From: Blastobasis lacticolella
Lineage: Eukaryota > Arthropoda > Insecta > Lepidoptera > Blastobasidae
NCBI GenBank assembly: GCA_905147135.1
Contig: LR990052.1
Span: 379,501 to 443,500 of the forward strand
Length of the DNA stretch: 64,000 bases
Direction: 5' to 3'
The translations under genes and the position numbers were made by a program. The notes beneath the pieces are model-generated. The model was given only the letters and a program-made list of their open reading frames with translations. It was not told where the DNA came from and did no database searches. This document shows positions 10,297 through 20,706 of this stretch, in pieces. How positions within the stretch are numbered: position 1 is the first letter of the stretch; each line of letters starts with the position of its first letter.

Positions 10297-10544
10297 CAGA
10301 TAGAAACATAAATTAATTGTATTTTAAATAATTTAGCTATTTTTTATTTTAGTAAGTGCTTTTTCTTGTGGAAAACATATTTATACTAAATTTAATACCT
10401 AGACATTCTGTTCATTATCTAGACAGGCATTGGTATTACCGTCTCCCACATTTTCATTATAGTCTAAAGGAACAGAATATCTGAATTTTGTTAATACTAT
10501 TTCAGACAAGACATTCAATACAGTTGCCAATGTATACACTATAT

Positions 10545-10800
10545 TTTTTTAATACCACAAAGGTGGCAAACAAGCTTACGGCCCGCCCGATGGTAAGCAG
10601 TCACCGTAGCTTATGGACGTTTGCAATACCAGGGGCATCACCCACGTGTTGCCGACCCCGTAAAAACCTTTTCACCCCTTTCTTGAAGAACCCATGTTGT
10701 ACTCTCCAGGGAAAACTCTTTGCGCATGTTCGTCGCGGCTTGGTTTACCAACCGAGGGCGGACCGAAAACAACAGCCCTATAGCAGATCATAGGTCGAAT
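10545..10800 (-). repeat. Lepidopteran LINE/SINE 3' fragment (GGTAAGCAGTCACCGTAG type)
   Basis: Contains 'aggtggcaaacaagcttacg', 'gatggtaagcagtcaccgta' and 'gttgccgaccccgt', a very common lepidopteran interspersed repeat in reverse orientation. Short related pieces lie at 57.9 kb (minus) and 46.8 kb (plus). Confidence 0.75.
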
Positions 10801-11070
10801 TACCGCTTTATAGAGCAACATTGTTATTTATTTGTTTAGTGCCTATTTTATAGTCACGTACTTTGCGCGCGCAATTACTAATTTGTATTGGGTGGCTAAG
10901 CAAAGTAACTTTATTAAAATTAAACTCAAAACTACACTATAAAAATAGGTATATTACTAATTATACAAAGCTTTAATAATTTTGTAGAATATTTATTTTC
11001 AATAGATTTTGTATACACATAATTTAGATAAAAAAATTACAGTTTTAAATAAATAACTCCAGCAGAGGAC
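10801..11070. other. Unassigned AT-rich stretch
   Basis: No feature recognised. It may be the 3' flank of the HARBI1-like pseudogene to its right. Confidence 0.4.
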
Positions 11071-11072
11071 TG

Positions 11073-11390
11073 TTACGAGCTGCTTAGGATTTCTCCCTCC
11101 AAAGTCTGTGAACACGTCTCTGCTGTCGCTCCCGGCCTATATGCAGGTCCACAATTCTTCGCGCAGCGCCTCTCGCAGCGGCCGCCGGCTCGGGCCCTGC
11201 CGCGCCGCTGGTAACCGCCTCTCCTCTGCCCAATCCTGTCTTGACATGGCTCGTATGGCATCATCGCCGCATGAGCCACATTATAGAGGTAGCAGCCAGC
11301 GTTTACAATTTTATCAGCGGTTTCGGGGTCATAATGCAGCATACGATGAACTAAAAGACATCTGCATGGACAATAAATTTTGTACCTATT
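11073..11390 (-). pseudogene. HARBI1-like (PIF/Harbinger) transposase C-terminal fragment
   Basis: The minus strand reads CRCLLVHRMLHYDPETADKI then VNAGCYLYNVAHAA. The pattern hR.L.Y.P..A.KIVNAC..L.N.A is the last conserved block of HARBI1-type DDE nucleases, after the catalytic residues. Downstream the frame turns Arg/Gly-rich (QRRGRARAGGRCERR). An alternative frame there reads PLREALREELW, more like the family's tail, which suggests a frameshift. No DDE residues lie nearby in frame. A possible N-terminal piece of the same protein lies about 1.7 kb upstream on the same strand. Confidence 0.5.
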
Positions 11391-11394
11391 AGTC

Positions 11395-12260
11395 TATTGT
11401 TTGGGTTAGATGTACTAACATCCAACTTTTTTGTTGTGTAGCTATTAAAGCTGGGGTATATAGGGTATAATTTATTTTGAAAACTGGAACACCTGATGTA
11501 GAACCATAATAGATTATCTAAACTATAAGAAATATGGAAATGGCGCCGTACTGAGTTTGATGGAGTTTTCAGTTGTATAGTTTTGGGTTTTAAATCTAAG
11601 CCATGTTTCATCTAATTCGGTTGGGTATAACCAGAGATACAGCTTGACCTCTCCGTAGTACTAGCTGCCATACATTAGGGAGGTCATTTAAAATGGTCAC
11701 TCGGGAAACATAAACTGCCCTAAAACACGCGGACGAAGGAGCGACGATTCTCTCTCTTCATAGGGAAATTTATTTTCTTATTCATAACATCCGAGCGGGT
11801 TATCGCATCTACCACCTAGTGGATCGCTCTTGACGTGCTGGGTTGGCTGACACTCGTTCTTGGCATCACCTACTACAGTTTGGTAGCTGCCGGTGGTCAA
11901 AAACACCTGTCATACTGTGTCACTGTGTCACGAGCACCTAAAACGAATAAGAAATTAATAAGCAGTGATTTTTTATTAAATATTATCATTCGTATTAGTT
12001 TCGTCTATAAAACCCCTTCCTGTTTGCTGTATATGTTCAAGAGGTTTTTGTCATTAGGTATTAGCTGTTCTGTGTTGTGCTTGATGCCCTCTCTGCTGGT
12101 CATCGTACTGACAGACTGGATATTGAGTTCACGTTCACGTTCCACGCAAATACGTGGAAAGAAGTGCTAGAAAACAGTGCAGCTAGTGCCAAACGGCGGG
12201 ATTGTGACTCTATAATCCACATCAAGCTCAAGGGACTAGCCTTTATACAAGAGCATCATT
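11395..12260. other. Unassigned stretch
   Basis: It lies between the two HARBI1-like fragments. I could not recognise the central DDE part of the transposase on the minus strand. The open frames here resemble no family. Confidence 0.4.
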
Positions 12261-12262
12261 AT

Positions 12263-12504
12263 GTCTGTGGTACTACATGGCTGCGTGACTTGATCGGCGC
12301 TGACGAAGTATGTTCGTTTACTTCACGCCAACGAAATGAAAATGCTGCGGTGGGTATGTAGCGTTACGCGACTCGACCGAGACCGTAATGGTTACATCCA
12401 TGAGAACCTTAGCGCGAGAGACATCGCTAATATGGTTAAGAAGGCTCGCCAGCGCTGGTTTGGATATACAGTAAATAGGGACCTAAACCTGACCTAAACC
12501 TAAA
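12263..12504 (+). pseudogene. RTE-like retrotransposon 3' fragment, left half
   Basis: Broken frames read HANEMKMLRWVCSVTRLDRD, RNGYIHENLSARDIANMVKK and ARQRWFGY. This is the same C-terminal tail as at 3.9 kb. It is interrupted by the SINE at 12505 and appears to resume after it with 'gaagaagcgatggg' (KKRW). Confidence 0.7.
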
Positions 12505-12852
12505 GAGCGTCGGTGGCCGAGTGGTTAAGGTATCCGACTCGTAAGCGAGGGGTTCCGGGTTCGAATCCCACTGCGGCCATGTGCCAATGACTCTTTTCTG
12601 AGTTAAGTACATTAGTTGAATGCTAACCGACGCTCTTACGGCGAGGGAAAACATCTTGATGAAATCTGCACATTCACGCGACTGAATGTGTTACCATGAT
12701 TCAATCTTCCATTGGTATGGTCACAGAGGTCAGATGGCACTCGCTCCACTGTTATGACCTGACCTGCCAAATCCTGGATCATGGTGAAGGCAGACCCCGG
12801 GAGCGGCACAACTGGGACATTAACGCCAAGGTGATTATTTTATTATTTTAAA
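12505..12852 (+). mobile_element. tRNA-derived SINE, full-length, inserted in an RTE fragment
   Basis: The best copy of the family in the window. It has A box TGGCCGAGTGG (about 12514), B box GGTTCGAATCC (12558-12568), then the tRNA-unrelated body ending 'attaacgccaaggtgatt'. It is bracketed by GACCTAAACCT (12491-12501) and GACCTAAATCT (12853-12863), a target duplication with one mismatch. The A box style resembles tRNA-Ser/Leu, but I do not assign an isotype. Confidence 0.88.
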
Positions 12853-12863
12853 GACCTAAATCT

Positions 12864-12925
12864 GTCCGTATTAGGAAGAAGCGATGGGCTACGACGATGC
12901 GAAGGTGCCGATGACCGCACGAATT
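12864..12925 (+). pseudogene. RTE-like retrotransposon 3' fragment, right half
   Basis: Sequence 'ggaagaagcgatgggctac' corresponds to 'ccaagaagcgatgaattga' in the copy at 4.0 kb. This continues the fragment split by the SINE. Confidence 0.5.
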
Positions 12926-13075
12926 TGAGCCTATCCAGCCCTTATGATTATTAGTGATTTTTTTAACATAAAAGAGCTACGTACCTCCCTTGGCATCAAA
13001 CACTAGTTACATGACTTTGTCTCTGCGTCCCATCGATCCTGTCTTCTTGGCGAAGAAACGTATGAAGCGGCTGTG

Positions 13076-13264
13076 TTAATGAGGTCCATGGTTTGTTCGT
13101 CTATTGAGGCGGTAGCGCTTGACAAAAGCAGATTCTGATGAGGAGGAAGCCCTATTTAGGGACCGAGTTTGTAGATTCCTTTTCCGAGTCTTGCCTGCAT
13201 CACCTCTGGTCTGATCTGCATCGAGCGCCACCGCCGCTTCATCCATCCATTGGATTCCTAGCAT
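13076..13264 (-). pseudogene. Possible HARBI1-like transposase N-terminal fragment
   Basis: A 62-codon frame containing MDEAAVALDADQTRGDA and ESAFVKRYRLNRRT. The pattern of an acidic start, an Arg-rich middle and F...YRLN(R/K) resembles the N-terminus of HARBI1-like proteins in Lepidoptera. The frame breaks right after the YRLNRRT motif. It is on the same strand and upstream of the C-terminal fragment at 11.1 kb, consistent with one decayed gene. Resemblance is by eye and weak. The alternative is a chance frame. Confidence 0.3.
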
Positions 13265-13612
13265 CTATTTTTATTTAATTTTATAATTTTTTAAGTAAGA
13301 ATTCACTACCGTTCTTTGTCAAATTGTATTGAATATCACGTCTGATGGAATACTTTCATCTGACAGTAGTATAGTAGCAACTTTAATTTAACTCCAACTC
13401 CAAGAGTTCAGAGCTCGATCACAGTAATATCAGAGTTACATCAGAGTAACATCAGAGTAACATTGCAGTTAAATCATTGTTCGATCATACCGTTGACACT
13501 TTTCGTTGACAGAATTTAAGGCAGTTTGACAACTAAGAAGGATGCAACTTAGCAATGCAACCATAATGCAACTAGAGTACCAGAAAACTTATTGTGGAAC
13601 AGTTCTAACTCA
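13265..13612. other. Unassigned, with short GAGTAACATCA repeats
   Basis: Near 13430-13465 'atcagagttacatcagagtaacatcagagtaacat' is a short tandem run. Nothing else recognised. Confidence 0.5.
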
Positions 13613-13699
13613 TGAAAGTTGCAACTCAATATCTGTCATTTGAATAACAATCACATGGAAGTTGCAACTCGATATCTGTCATTAGATTAACAATCACAC
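13613..13699. repeat. Tandem duplication of a ~43-bp unit
   Basis: 'gaaagttgcaactcaatat ... tgaataacaatcacat' is followed at once by 'ggaagttgcaactcgatat ... gattaacaatcacac'. Confidence 0.8.
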
Positions 13700-13804
13700 G
13701 TTTGACATGCGATGCAATTGTAATGTTACTGCAACTGAGACGATTTCCGTACCAGAATCGAAGCCCAGTGGTCAGTTTATAACTGAGAATCTCAATTCAA
13801 ATAC

Positions 13805-13950
13805 ATAGGTGTCGAATCGATTCGATACAACTACTTTTCTTTCGATACCGAGTAAGTATCGAAAGACATGATTCGATACCAAAAATCTATTCGATATCGA
13901 GTACTTACATGTATTTACTTGTGTCGATGTATCGAATCATAACTAGCCTA
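13805..13950. repeat. TTCGATAC/GTATCGAA-rich palindromic cluster
   Basis: At least eight ATCGAA/TTCGAT motifs occur in about 140 bp, several in inverted pairs ('tttcgataccgagtaagtatcgaaa'). Confidence 0.7.
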
Positions 13951-13954
13951 GGCT

Positions 13955-14215
13955 TTCGGCTATTTGCTGCCTGAGAAACGTGTTCAGGGAAACATTGACA
14001 CCTTCAAGAAACGAGTCTAAACCTTTCTCATAGGCCTGCAATGCATTCGCGACACCTCTGGGCGTTGCTGACAGACAGACATTTATTTTGCTTATTCGTT
14101 CCGAGCTCAGGAGGCGAAACGTTTGGGCCGGTTAGTGCGTGCGGGTGCTCTCAGTGGCGTGGTCAAGGGCCCGTGCGTGCTGTAACCGTGTTGCGCTATA
14201 CTGCCGTACAACATT
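13955..14215 (+). pseudogene. LINE ORF2 C-terminus with 3' sequence (RVQGNIDTFKKRV type)
   Basis: Reads LPEKRVQGNIDTFKKRV, then an in-frame stop, then IGLQ-like residues, as in the tail of non-LTR reverse transcriptases. It continues into 'gacagacagac ... ttcgttccgagctcagg..gcga', shared with a repeat at 46.0 kb. Confidence 0.6.
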
Positions 14216-14868
14216 AAAATGCAGTGAGTGCATTTACCTAGTTTTGAGAAAAACGTGTTTGCAGTACAGGTTTTTTATGTTTTATGTCACAAATTTTGTT
14301 TTGACAAAAAGAACAGAGTATGTATCAAAGAACGGGTCTTTGATTCGAGTAGTCGACCTCGTTTCTTGGATTCCGAAAATAGAATAAACCCGAAAGTAAA
14401 AAATGCACGGCAGTATAGTGCGGGTGGTCGGCTGCGAGGCGGGCCCCCTCAGCATACATTAAGTGTGTGCTGGGGTTCTTACCAAACTCCCAACATGTTT
14501 TGCATCCGCTTCTATTGATAACACGTTTCCGAAACAACCTTGTTAAAAACAAAGTTGGCAAGTGTGTTAGCTTAATTCATGTACCTCGCTTAAACCCAAT
14601 AATAACTTTGCAACTGCGAGCAATGATATACAATTTTCTTTGCGAATACAAAGTTCTGAAGCTTAAAAGGTTCATAAATTTTGAAGCCTTTCACGGAAAT
14701 GTCTCCTTGAAAGGTTTTAATGATGTATTTATCCATTAGAATTTAATGAGTTTGCATCTGGATTATAATTTATTTTTGGTACCATCATATTTGTATCTTT
14801 ATGGTATAGTAGGTACGTATAACATAAATATAGTAGGTTCCAGTCTCAGGGTCCTCGCTTCGCCAAGG
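14216..14868. other. Unassigned stretch
   Basis: Overlapping short open frames on both strands; none resembles a known protein. Confidence 0.4.
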
Positions 14869-14945
14869 CTAGAATATAATACCTAAAAAAATATAATAAA
14901 TACCTAAAAGGCTAAAATTATAATATAATACCTAAAAGGCACACC
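14869..14945. repeat. Short tandem repeat, ~AATACCTAAAA unit
   Basis: Three to four imperfect copies of 'ataatacctaaaaggc'. Confidence 0.7.
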
Positions 14946-15405
14946 TAAATTGTATTTTTTTTTCTTGTTTTAGACTTAAAAACTACAATTGCGGTCTTAA
15001 AAATTATTTATTATATAGGCAACTTTTTATCCTGGTAAAATAATACATTCTCTCGGGTATGTTGATTCTTTATAGAAACCCGAACAGCACGCATGAAAGC
15101 CGCTGTAAACGACTAGTACTTCATAATAAAACCTATTTCTTATTAATTTCAGGTATTCATAAAAGTTATACAAGGACTTGCCTGAATATTACAATGTAGG
15201 TCGTTACATTTTATTACCTAATTTTTTAAATATGCCAGTCCCTGAAAGTCAATTTTAGTTTTAACGTCTCAATGGCTTCCAGATATAGTTGATTAATTAA
15301 TAAACAACGAAGGAACGATCATTTATTGAGTTTATTGACGCAGGTATTGTTAGATTTACAATACTCATTGATGGATGGATAGGGATAGGATAGGACAGAA
15401 AAAAT
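14946..15405. other. Unassigned AT-rich stretch
   Basis: Nothing recognised. Confidence 0.5.
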
Positions 15406-15410
15406 AATAG

Positions 15411-15556
15411 TGCTCGCCAGACAACTCTGCCCGTGGCTGAGAATTTAACTAAATTTGGCAGACAGACTACTTCTATAGCAACCCCCAAACTTTACGCATG
15501 TCTGTCAAATTTAGTTCCATTCTCAGCCGCGAACAAAGTTTTCTGGCGATTGCTCC
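15411..15556. mobile_element. Short foldback MITE, ~50-bp arms
   Basis: The left arm TCGCCAGACAACTCTGCCCG ... AAATTTGGCAGACAGA pairs with the right arm TCTGTCAAATTTAG ... TTTTCTGGCGA, separated by about 35 bp. The structure suggests a miniature foldback element. No clear target duplication. Confidence 0.6.
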
Positions 15557-15661
15557 CTAATGCGTGTTGGTTTGCAGTAGCCTGTGAGCACAGACAAAAA
15601 AAATGAGAAAACCGCGGAGGTAGCTAACTTTCCAATCTCTTTGCCAGTGAAGAACCGTTTC

Positions 15662-16191
15662 ATAGACTCTGTCTATATAGTCAAATGACTTGGGAAAGTA
15701 GTAAGCAACTCTGATTTAATAATGTAGACTGTATACAACAACATATATGGTAGACGTCTCACTATCTTGTACTCAGCGTTTTGCATCCGCTTTTCTTATG
15801 CGCACTGCCAAATCAAGACTAAATAGGCCTTCAAGTCAAGAGTAAATAGGTATCTTCTAGGCACGCATGCTATATCTTCGACAAAATCGTTGCTTTCCAG
15901 CAGGTGAGTTGAGGTCAAATATACGGTTTAAGAAACTTTATTTTGTCAAATAAATATAAGCATATTGACAATTAAAACAAAAAAAGACAACAACGAGATA
16001 GTTGTCACAATCTAAAACGACTTGCGAAAGTAGTCAGCGACTCTGATTGAATAATGAAAACTTCCGTCTGTATACAACAAGATAATTGCTACAAGATGGG
16101 TGTCTTCGTTATTCAATCAGTGCTGCTTACTTGTTGATTTCAATCAACCTTGTAATTTTCCAAGCTGCTTGACTTTTTAGACAGAGTCTAC
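15662..16191. mobile_element. Inverted-repeat element with an internal LINE fragment
   Basis: Begins TAGACTCTGTCTATATAGTC and ends GACTTTTTAGACAGAGTCTA. Subterminal 'ctgatttaataa' and 'ttattcaatcag' also pair. A 70-bp internal direct repeat ('gaaagtagt.agc.actctgatt') occurs at 15693 and 16025. A LINE 3' end sits inside, between the copies. Confidence 0.55.
15815..15970 (+). pseudogene. LINE ORF2 C-terminus (FKSRVNRYLLGTHA)
   Basis: Reads FKSRVNRYLLGTHAISST, the tail of a non-LTR reverse transcriptase, followed by 'caggtgagttgaggtcaaa'. Both phrases recur at 52.1 kb, and the protein motif recurs at 37.9 kb. Confidence 0.65.
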
Positions 16192-16214
16192 CGGTAAAAA
16201 CACAATAGACTAAC

Positions 16215-16322
16215 AGAATCATCATCATCGCCCTATATGCAGAATCACGTCATTTGTCAGTGTCTGCTCTTCTACTCTACCTCCTACATTTCGCCCAGTC
16301 TTCAGCATCCTCGCGCCATAAG
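16215..16322 (-). pseudogene. RTE-like retrotransposon 3' end fragment
   Basis: The minus strand has 'gctgaagactgggcgaaatg' and ends 'gggcgatgatgatgatt', matching the last ~90 bp of the copy at 4.1 kb. Confidence 0.65.
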
Positions 16323-16332
16323 CTAAGACTTA

Positions 16333-16746
16333 AGCGCGCTCCACATGTGGACAGTTCCGCGGGAACACGAGAATGTAGAGGGAGTATTCGTGTAGTCCCG
16401 TGCATGTTTGGCATGTCTCGCCTATTTCATAGACTAAGTAGAGATAATTTGTTGTCGTCTCAATTCGATCGATTTTATATTTATATTTCTTGCGTTTTTT
16501 CCATAACAGGTTTGGGGTACACTTGACCATGATCCAGGATATTAGTAGATCAAGTAATTACAGTAGAGAAGCTGCCATCACCTCTGTGACCCTGTTTACA
16601 GTAGATTACCGATATTACACCGATGAATCGATAAAATGTCGCGCGTTTTGACACCACCACATCCCTAATAGGCGAGAATGTAGAGGGTCGACCAAAGTCC
16701 CGGCAAAAGTTTCGCCGGAAGTTTCGGCGAACATGTGGAGCGCGCT
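16333..16746. mobile_element. PIF/Harbinger-type MITE with TTA target duplications
   Basis: Exact inverted ends AGCGCGCTCCACATGT ... ACATGTGGAGCGCGCT are flanked by TTA on both sides (16330-16332 and 16747-16749). Three-base TTA/TAA duplications are the PIF/Harbinger hallmark. The 414-bp interior has no transposase and holds a nested SINE fragment. Confidence 0.75.
16525..16602 (-). mobile_element. SINE fragment inside the TTA-flanked MITE
   Basis: 'gaccatgatccaggat', 'caagtaattacagt' and 'cctctgtgaccctg' match the SINE body in reverse. Confidence 0.7.
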
Positions 16747-16749
16747 TTA

Positions 16750-17266
16750 CGTTCATATATATATCATAAACTTCATAAAGTCGAAATGAAATTGAACAAA
16801 AAAATATTACCCTAAAAATAGACCAATTTATATCCACTAGGCAATAATAAAAAAAACTTGCGAGAAACTTTATGGCACCATAAATCCATAGATACGGGCC
16901 GCGGGGTATGAAATATAAGATAATATTTATCCTGTTTGAGGAGTTTTTGATGTGGCGGAGTGGTCCCGCGGGGCTGGAGACAATTTCTCAGTTATTTGAA
17001 CGCGGCCTGCCGGGACGCGGCCACTGCGTCGAGCGCGGCGACGGAGGCTGCGTCAAATATTATGTGTAGATACTATATTCGACGAAGTGACCCGCGCCGG
17101 CTTTGCGCCGGTACCAAACTTCTGGTGTACATATGCGAGCACCTCATAAAAATCGGTCCAGTCTTAAAAACTAAAACAAAAACCCCTACGGAATTTTTTT
17201 TTATGTGAAAATGACTAAACAAGAAAATATTCTTAAATAGGCAATGAATTTAGGATATAGACGTGG
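16750..17266. other. Unassigned, with a GC-rich patch
   Basis: 'gcggcctgccgggacgcggccactgcgtcgagcgcgg' (split here only for position, about 17001-17037) stands out from the AT-rich surroundings. No gene seen. Confidence 0.4.
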
Positions 17267-17302
17267 CCTCATATTCAGTCATGCCCATGACTGAATATGA
17301 GG
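17267..17302. repeat. Perfect 17-bp hairpin with 2-base spacer
   Basis: CCTCATATTCAGTCATG, then CC, then its exact reverse complement. Confidence 0.9.
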
Positions 17303-18437
17303 GTCTACCAGAAATTACTTAGACATTTGTAACTTGGGTCTAATACGCCATTTCGAAACATTATTTACGAAAGACGTTTCCCGGATGACAGTTAACCGAT
17401 AGATTAAATTAGCTATTCTTGACGCACGAACGCCTACCTGTACATCAAGATATTTACTAACACAGTGCGTGCGGACTCAATAAACAATTTTTGTCAACGA
17501 CAATGAGCCGACAACTTGATCTTATGGGGGATCCATTTTGCACGTTTAGGTCCATATTCTAGCACGGGATCTCAACGAGATGTTATAAAACTCCACGCAC
17601 GGTCTCTCGTAATTAAGTAAAAGCTAAAAACCCAAGTACCCGCGTAATCATATTTCATCCAAATTAACGTGTCACAGGAGGCGTTATCACATAAATATCT
17701 GGCATGGGGCGTGGCTAATTATTCGTGTTTGTGGAGAAGCCGACCCTGAAATTGTGATTTCATGAGCGAGCGCGCGCGGCCTGCCAGCCGTACTATGATG
17801 TGGTCGGAGCGCCGCGCGCCGGCCCGGCAGGATTTACGTCCGATAATGGGGGCGTGAATCGTGCAAAATTCAATATTATTCTTTCCATTTAATGTAGCGG
17901 TGGTAGCACTCTATCAAGCTTGAGTCTATCTTAATCGCCTTGTCTATTTAGTCCGCTAAGCATCAATAATTGCCTTGTAGTTATCCTGCTTGAAGAGTAG
18001 CAGCTGGTTTTTAGCACAATTATTATTTACTTTGCAGCTATTGTCACATATCATACCAAACCAACCAAATATTAAATCAAAATATTATACGATATATTAC
18101 GAGCGAGAACTACCACGCTCCATCAGCTGGTACCGTTTGTCTCCAAGCTTGTTTATTAAAAACATTAAAATGGGGCTACATTTTACCGTTGCGCATTATA
18201 AAAACTGTTGGGAGGTATTACTTTGGCGTTTAATTTGTATGCCGGTTGGCGCTGCAATGGGCAGCAAAAAATATAAGCTGCGCCAGAGGACGGGGTTTAA
18301 TTACACTTGCGGTCTGTCATTACTCCACCGTTCCAGTGTTCCTGATGATGAATTATCTTGATCAGGCGGTGGGGTGACGATAAGGTGGTGGGGCATGGCG
18401 CTGCAGAAAGTAATTTGCTTGAAAACTAATTGCTTAG
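17303..18437. other. Low-repeat stretch, no gene recognised
   Basis: A GC-rich CpG patch occurs near 17765-17830 ('gagcgagcgcgcgcggcctg'). A 123-codon open frame from a TTG start has no start-site, family or codon support. Confidence 0.4.
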
Positions 18438-18491
18438 GAAATTGGTAAAAAAAGGTCTCCTACGAAGGAGATATTTTGCCAATTTTCTAAG
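18438..18491. repeat. Hairpin, ~22-bp imperfect arms
   Basis: 'gaaattggtaaaaaaaggtc' with 'tcctacgaagga' at the tip pairs with 'gatattttgccaattttc'. Confidence 0.7.
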
Positions 18492-19693
18492 CGAGCTAGT
18501 AGTCGTGTGCCGGCAGTGACGATTAGTAGCAACCCCTTCAAGGATGTGGTACAAGTCGAGTAGTTTACCTCCATACACAATGTCACACCATTTTCTCGTA
18601 GCCCCCGTAGGAATAGACAGAGAAATACATCTAGGGCCAAAATGCTGCTATGATAATCAATGAGATGTTATTCACCACGCAGGTTCAAGTGCAGCTGAAT
18701 AGCCACTCATTCGCTGCAATATCTTTAAGCCAAGTTCCACAATAGTTTCCCAAACGAGACGCTGGGTTTTGACTGTCAGGCAGCCCGAGGACAAACTAAT
18801 GCTCCAACAATGGATTGTCAAACGAATACGAATTCAATATTCAAAACAGATTCAATATTATGGGTACTTAATTAGATTTTATCAATTTTGGCAATGACTT
18901 TTGGAGCCGTTCTCTCTGCAAATTTAGGAATGGCTCAATTGAATCTCAACACGTTTTTGGTATTCTGCTACTAATTTAAGACCAATGGACCAAGACTATT
19001 GGACTATTTCCTTGTCTGATTGTAACTCGATTATGTCTAAATCGGTAGTCCCTTGGTAGATTTTACACCTTTTAACTTTGAGTAAATTACGTCTATTAAT
19101 TACCACGCTAATGACTAAAGTTTTTGCAGAATACCCAATTCGTTTCAATCGAAATGGAGCCGCAATTGAATATCAATAGCATGTGAGTTAAATAACATTA
19201 GCAAAAGTAGCCCCATAAGCGCAGCCACCACATACGTGACCAAACCAGCGCAGGCGATCCTCTTCAATCTTCCAAACTTCCACTTCGAACGACAACGAAT
19301 GCATCACAACTATCGAGTACACAGCAGAAGCAGGCACGGAATCGTTTACTGTCACGTGATCGGCTGCACGTCGGGTCTAACACCCTATTTCCGACAAGAC
19401 TCCACGACATACATTGTAGTCGCATTGAAGCGATATTGTAGCCAATCTGCCAATCTGTGGCCGGAAGCCGCGATGCATTGTTGACCTCGCTCCTAACTCC
19501 ATCAAAAGTTTCTTATTCGCCAGTGACAGTTCCTCGGACAGCTCCTAACTTTGTATAGTACTCGTACGTGGCGGGAATCTGAATCGGACGCGGGGAATCG
19601 GATCGGATTGTCACGGTTTGAGTCAAAATGTAGCTGGTGAAGCATATTGAGGCGTTGTTCATGACTGGAATGCGGGGTGATGTATACGTAACT
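18492..19693. other. Unassigned stretch
   Basis: No gene, RNA or named repeat recognised. Confidence 0.45.
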
Positions 19694-19753
19694 ACACCCG
19701 TATTCAATGTGAGAACGCGTAGTAACACAAGTATAGTTTGTGAATACGGGTGT
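19694..19753. repeat. 13-bp perfect inverted repeat, 34-bp loop
   Basis: ACACCCGTATTCA ... TGAATACGGGTGT. Could be a MITE remnant or chance. Confidence 0.6.
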
Positions 19754-19929
19754 TAGTCGCTGCCGTTTTGACGTGAAACTTTTTCAAAAGGTCCATATCG
19801 TCCTACCTTCGTAACTGCAAAACAATTAGTCCTAGAAACATGAATCTAGTATAATTGTTTAGCGTATATAGTCAGCTCACTGTTTTGTCCTTGATTTTGC
19901 ATCGGGGGCTGGTGGGGCGGCGGGGGAGG

Positions 19930-19975
19930 GGCACATATTTAGATTTAGATTTATTTATTTATCTATGAAAATTAC
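19930..19975 (-). repeat. Possible LINE 3' tail
   Basis: On the minus strand 'aataaataaatctaaatctaaat' combines AATAAA with a (CTAAAT)n tail, as at the 3' ends of several insect non-LTR elements. The body is not recognised. Confidence 0.35.
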
Positions 19976-20394
19976 CTTATATTATTATACATTTCATAAC
20001 ATAAGTAACTCACAAGGATATCGTCTTAAATTTGAATACAACAGTGTCATGGTAAATATACAAATATTAGTAGCATGTCAAATAATTAAATAATATATAA
20101 TAAAATAAAAAGTCGACACAATATGATAAGTGAGTAGGTATACAAACAATACCTAAGGATTAAAACATCACGTCAAATACAATAATCAATCAAAATAATT
20201 TACATTGTCAAACTTAATCAAAATAAAGAATATAAATTAAATACAACATTGAAAGACCTGAGCTCCCGCACATTTAGATTCAGTATAACTCACGACTCAC
20301 ACGTGATCGAGCCATAATTCTCGCGTGTATTTGTTGAGTTTGTTTACAATAATCGATCCACATAAAATAGTTTTAAGATAAATAGTCCAAATTA

Positions 20395-20613
20395 CAAATC
20401 ACCAGAAGGCTGGCCTCTTTTTGGGTCAGCGTTTAAGCCTCGCTATTCAGCGGGGCAACGCGGCCAGCCTTCTGGGGACTTTTCCAAACTCGGGGGACCT
20501 GGGTCAAGTTTTTTATATTTAGTTTAGTTAGAATTAAGGTTGGTGTTAGAGTAAGTTATTTTTTAATTTTTTTATAATCTTAATAATTGTAAATTGTAAT
20601 ACAAATTAATAAA
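20395..20613 (+). pseudogene. LINE ORF2 extreme C-terminus and 3' UTR
   Basis: Reads QRLSLAIQRGNAASLLGTF then PNSGDLGQVFYI and a stop, the conserved end of a common lepidopteran LINE ORF2 (SVAIQRGNAASVLGT-type). An AT-rich 3' UTR with 'aataaacctc' near 20610 follows. It is 5'-truncated to the last ~30 codons. The start of the fragment also forms an inverted repeat (AGAAGGCTGGCC / GGCCAGCCTTCT). Confidence 0.7.
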
Positions 20614-20706
20614 CCTCAACGTATGATTCAAAGATAAATAGTGTAATTTAGACATTATTTGTACTAAAAATAAGCAAAAGTCTAAAACAATATACGATAA
20701 TTTAAT

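Noticed and set aside
17990..18361. 123-codon frame from a TTG start
   Set aside because: Non-ATG start, no homology seen, and AT-rich composition like its surroundings.
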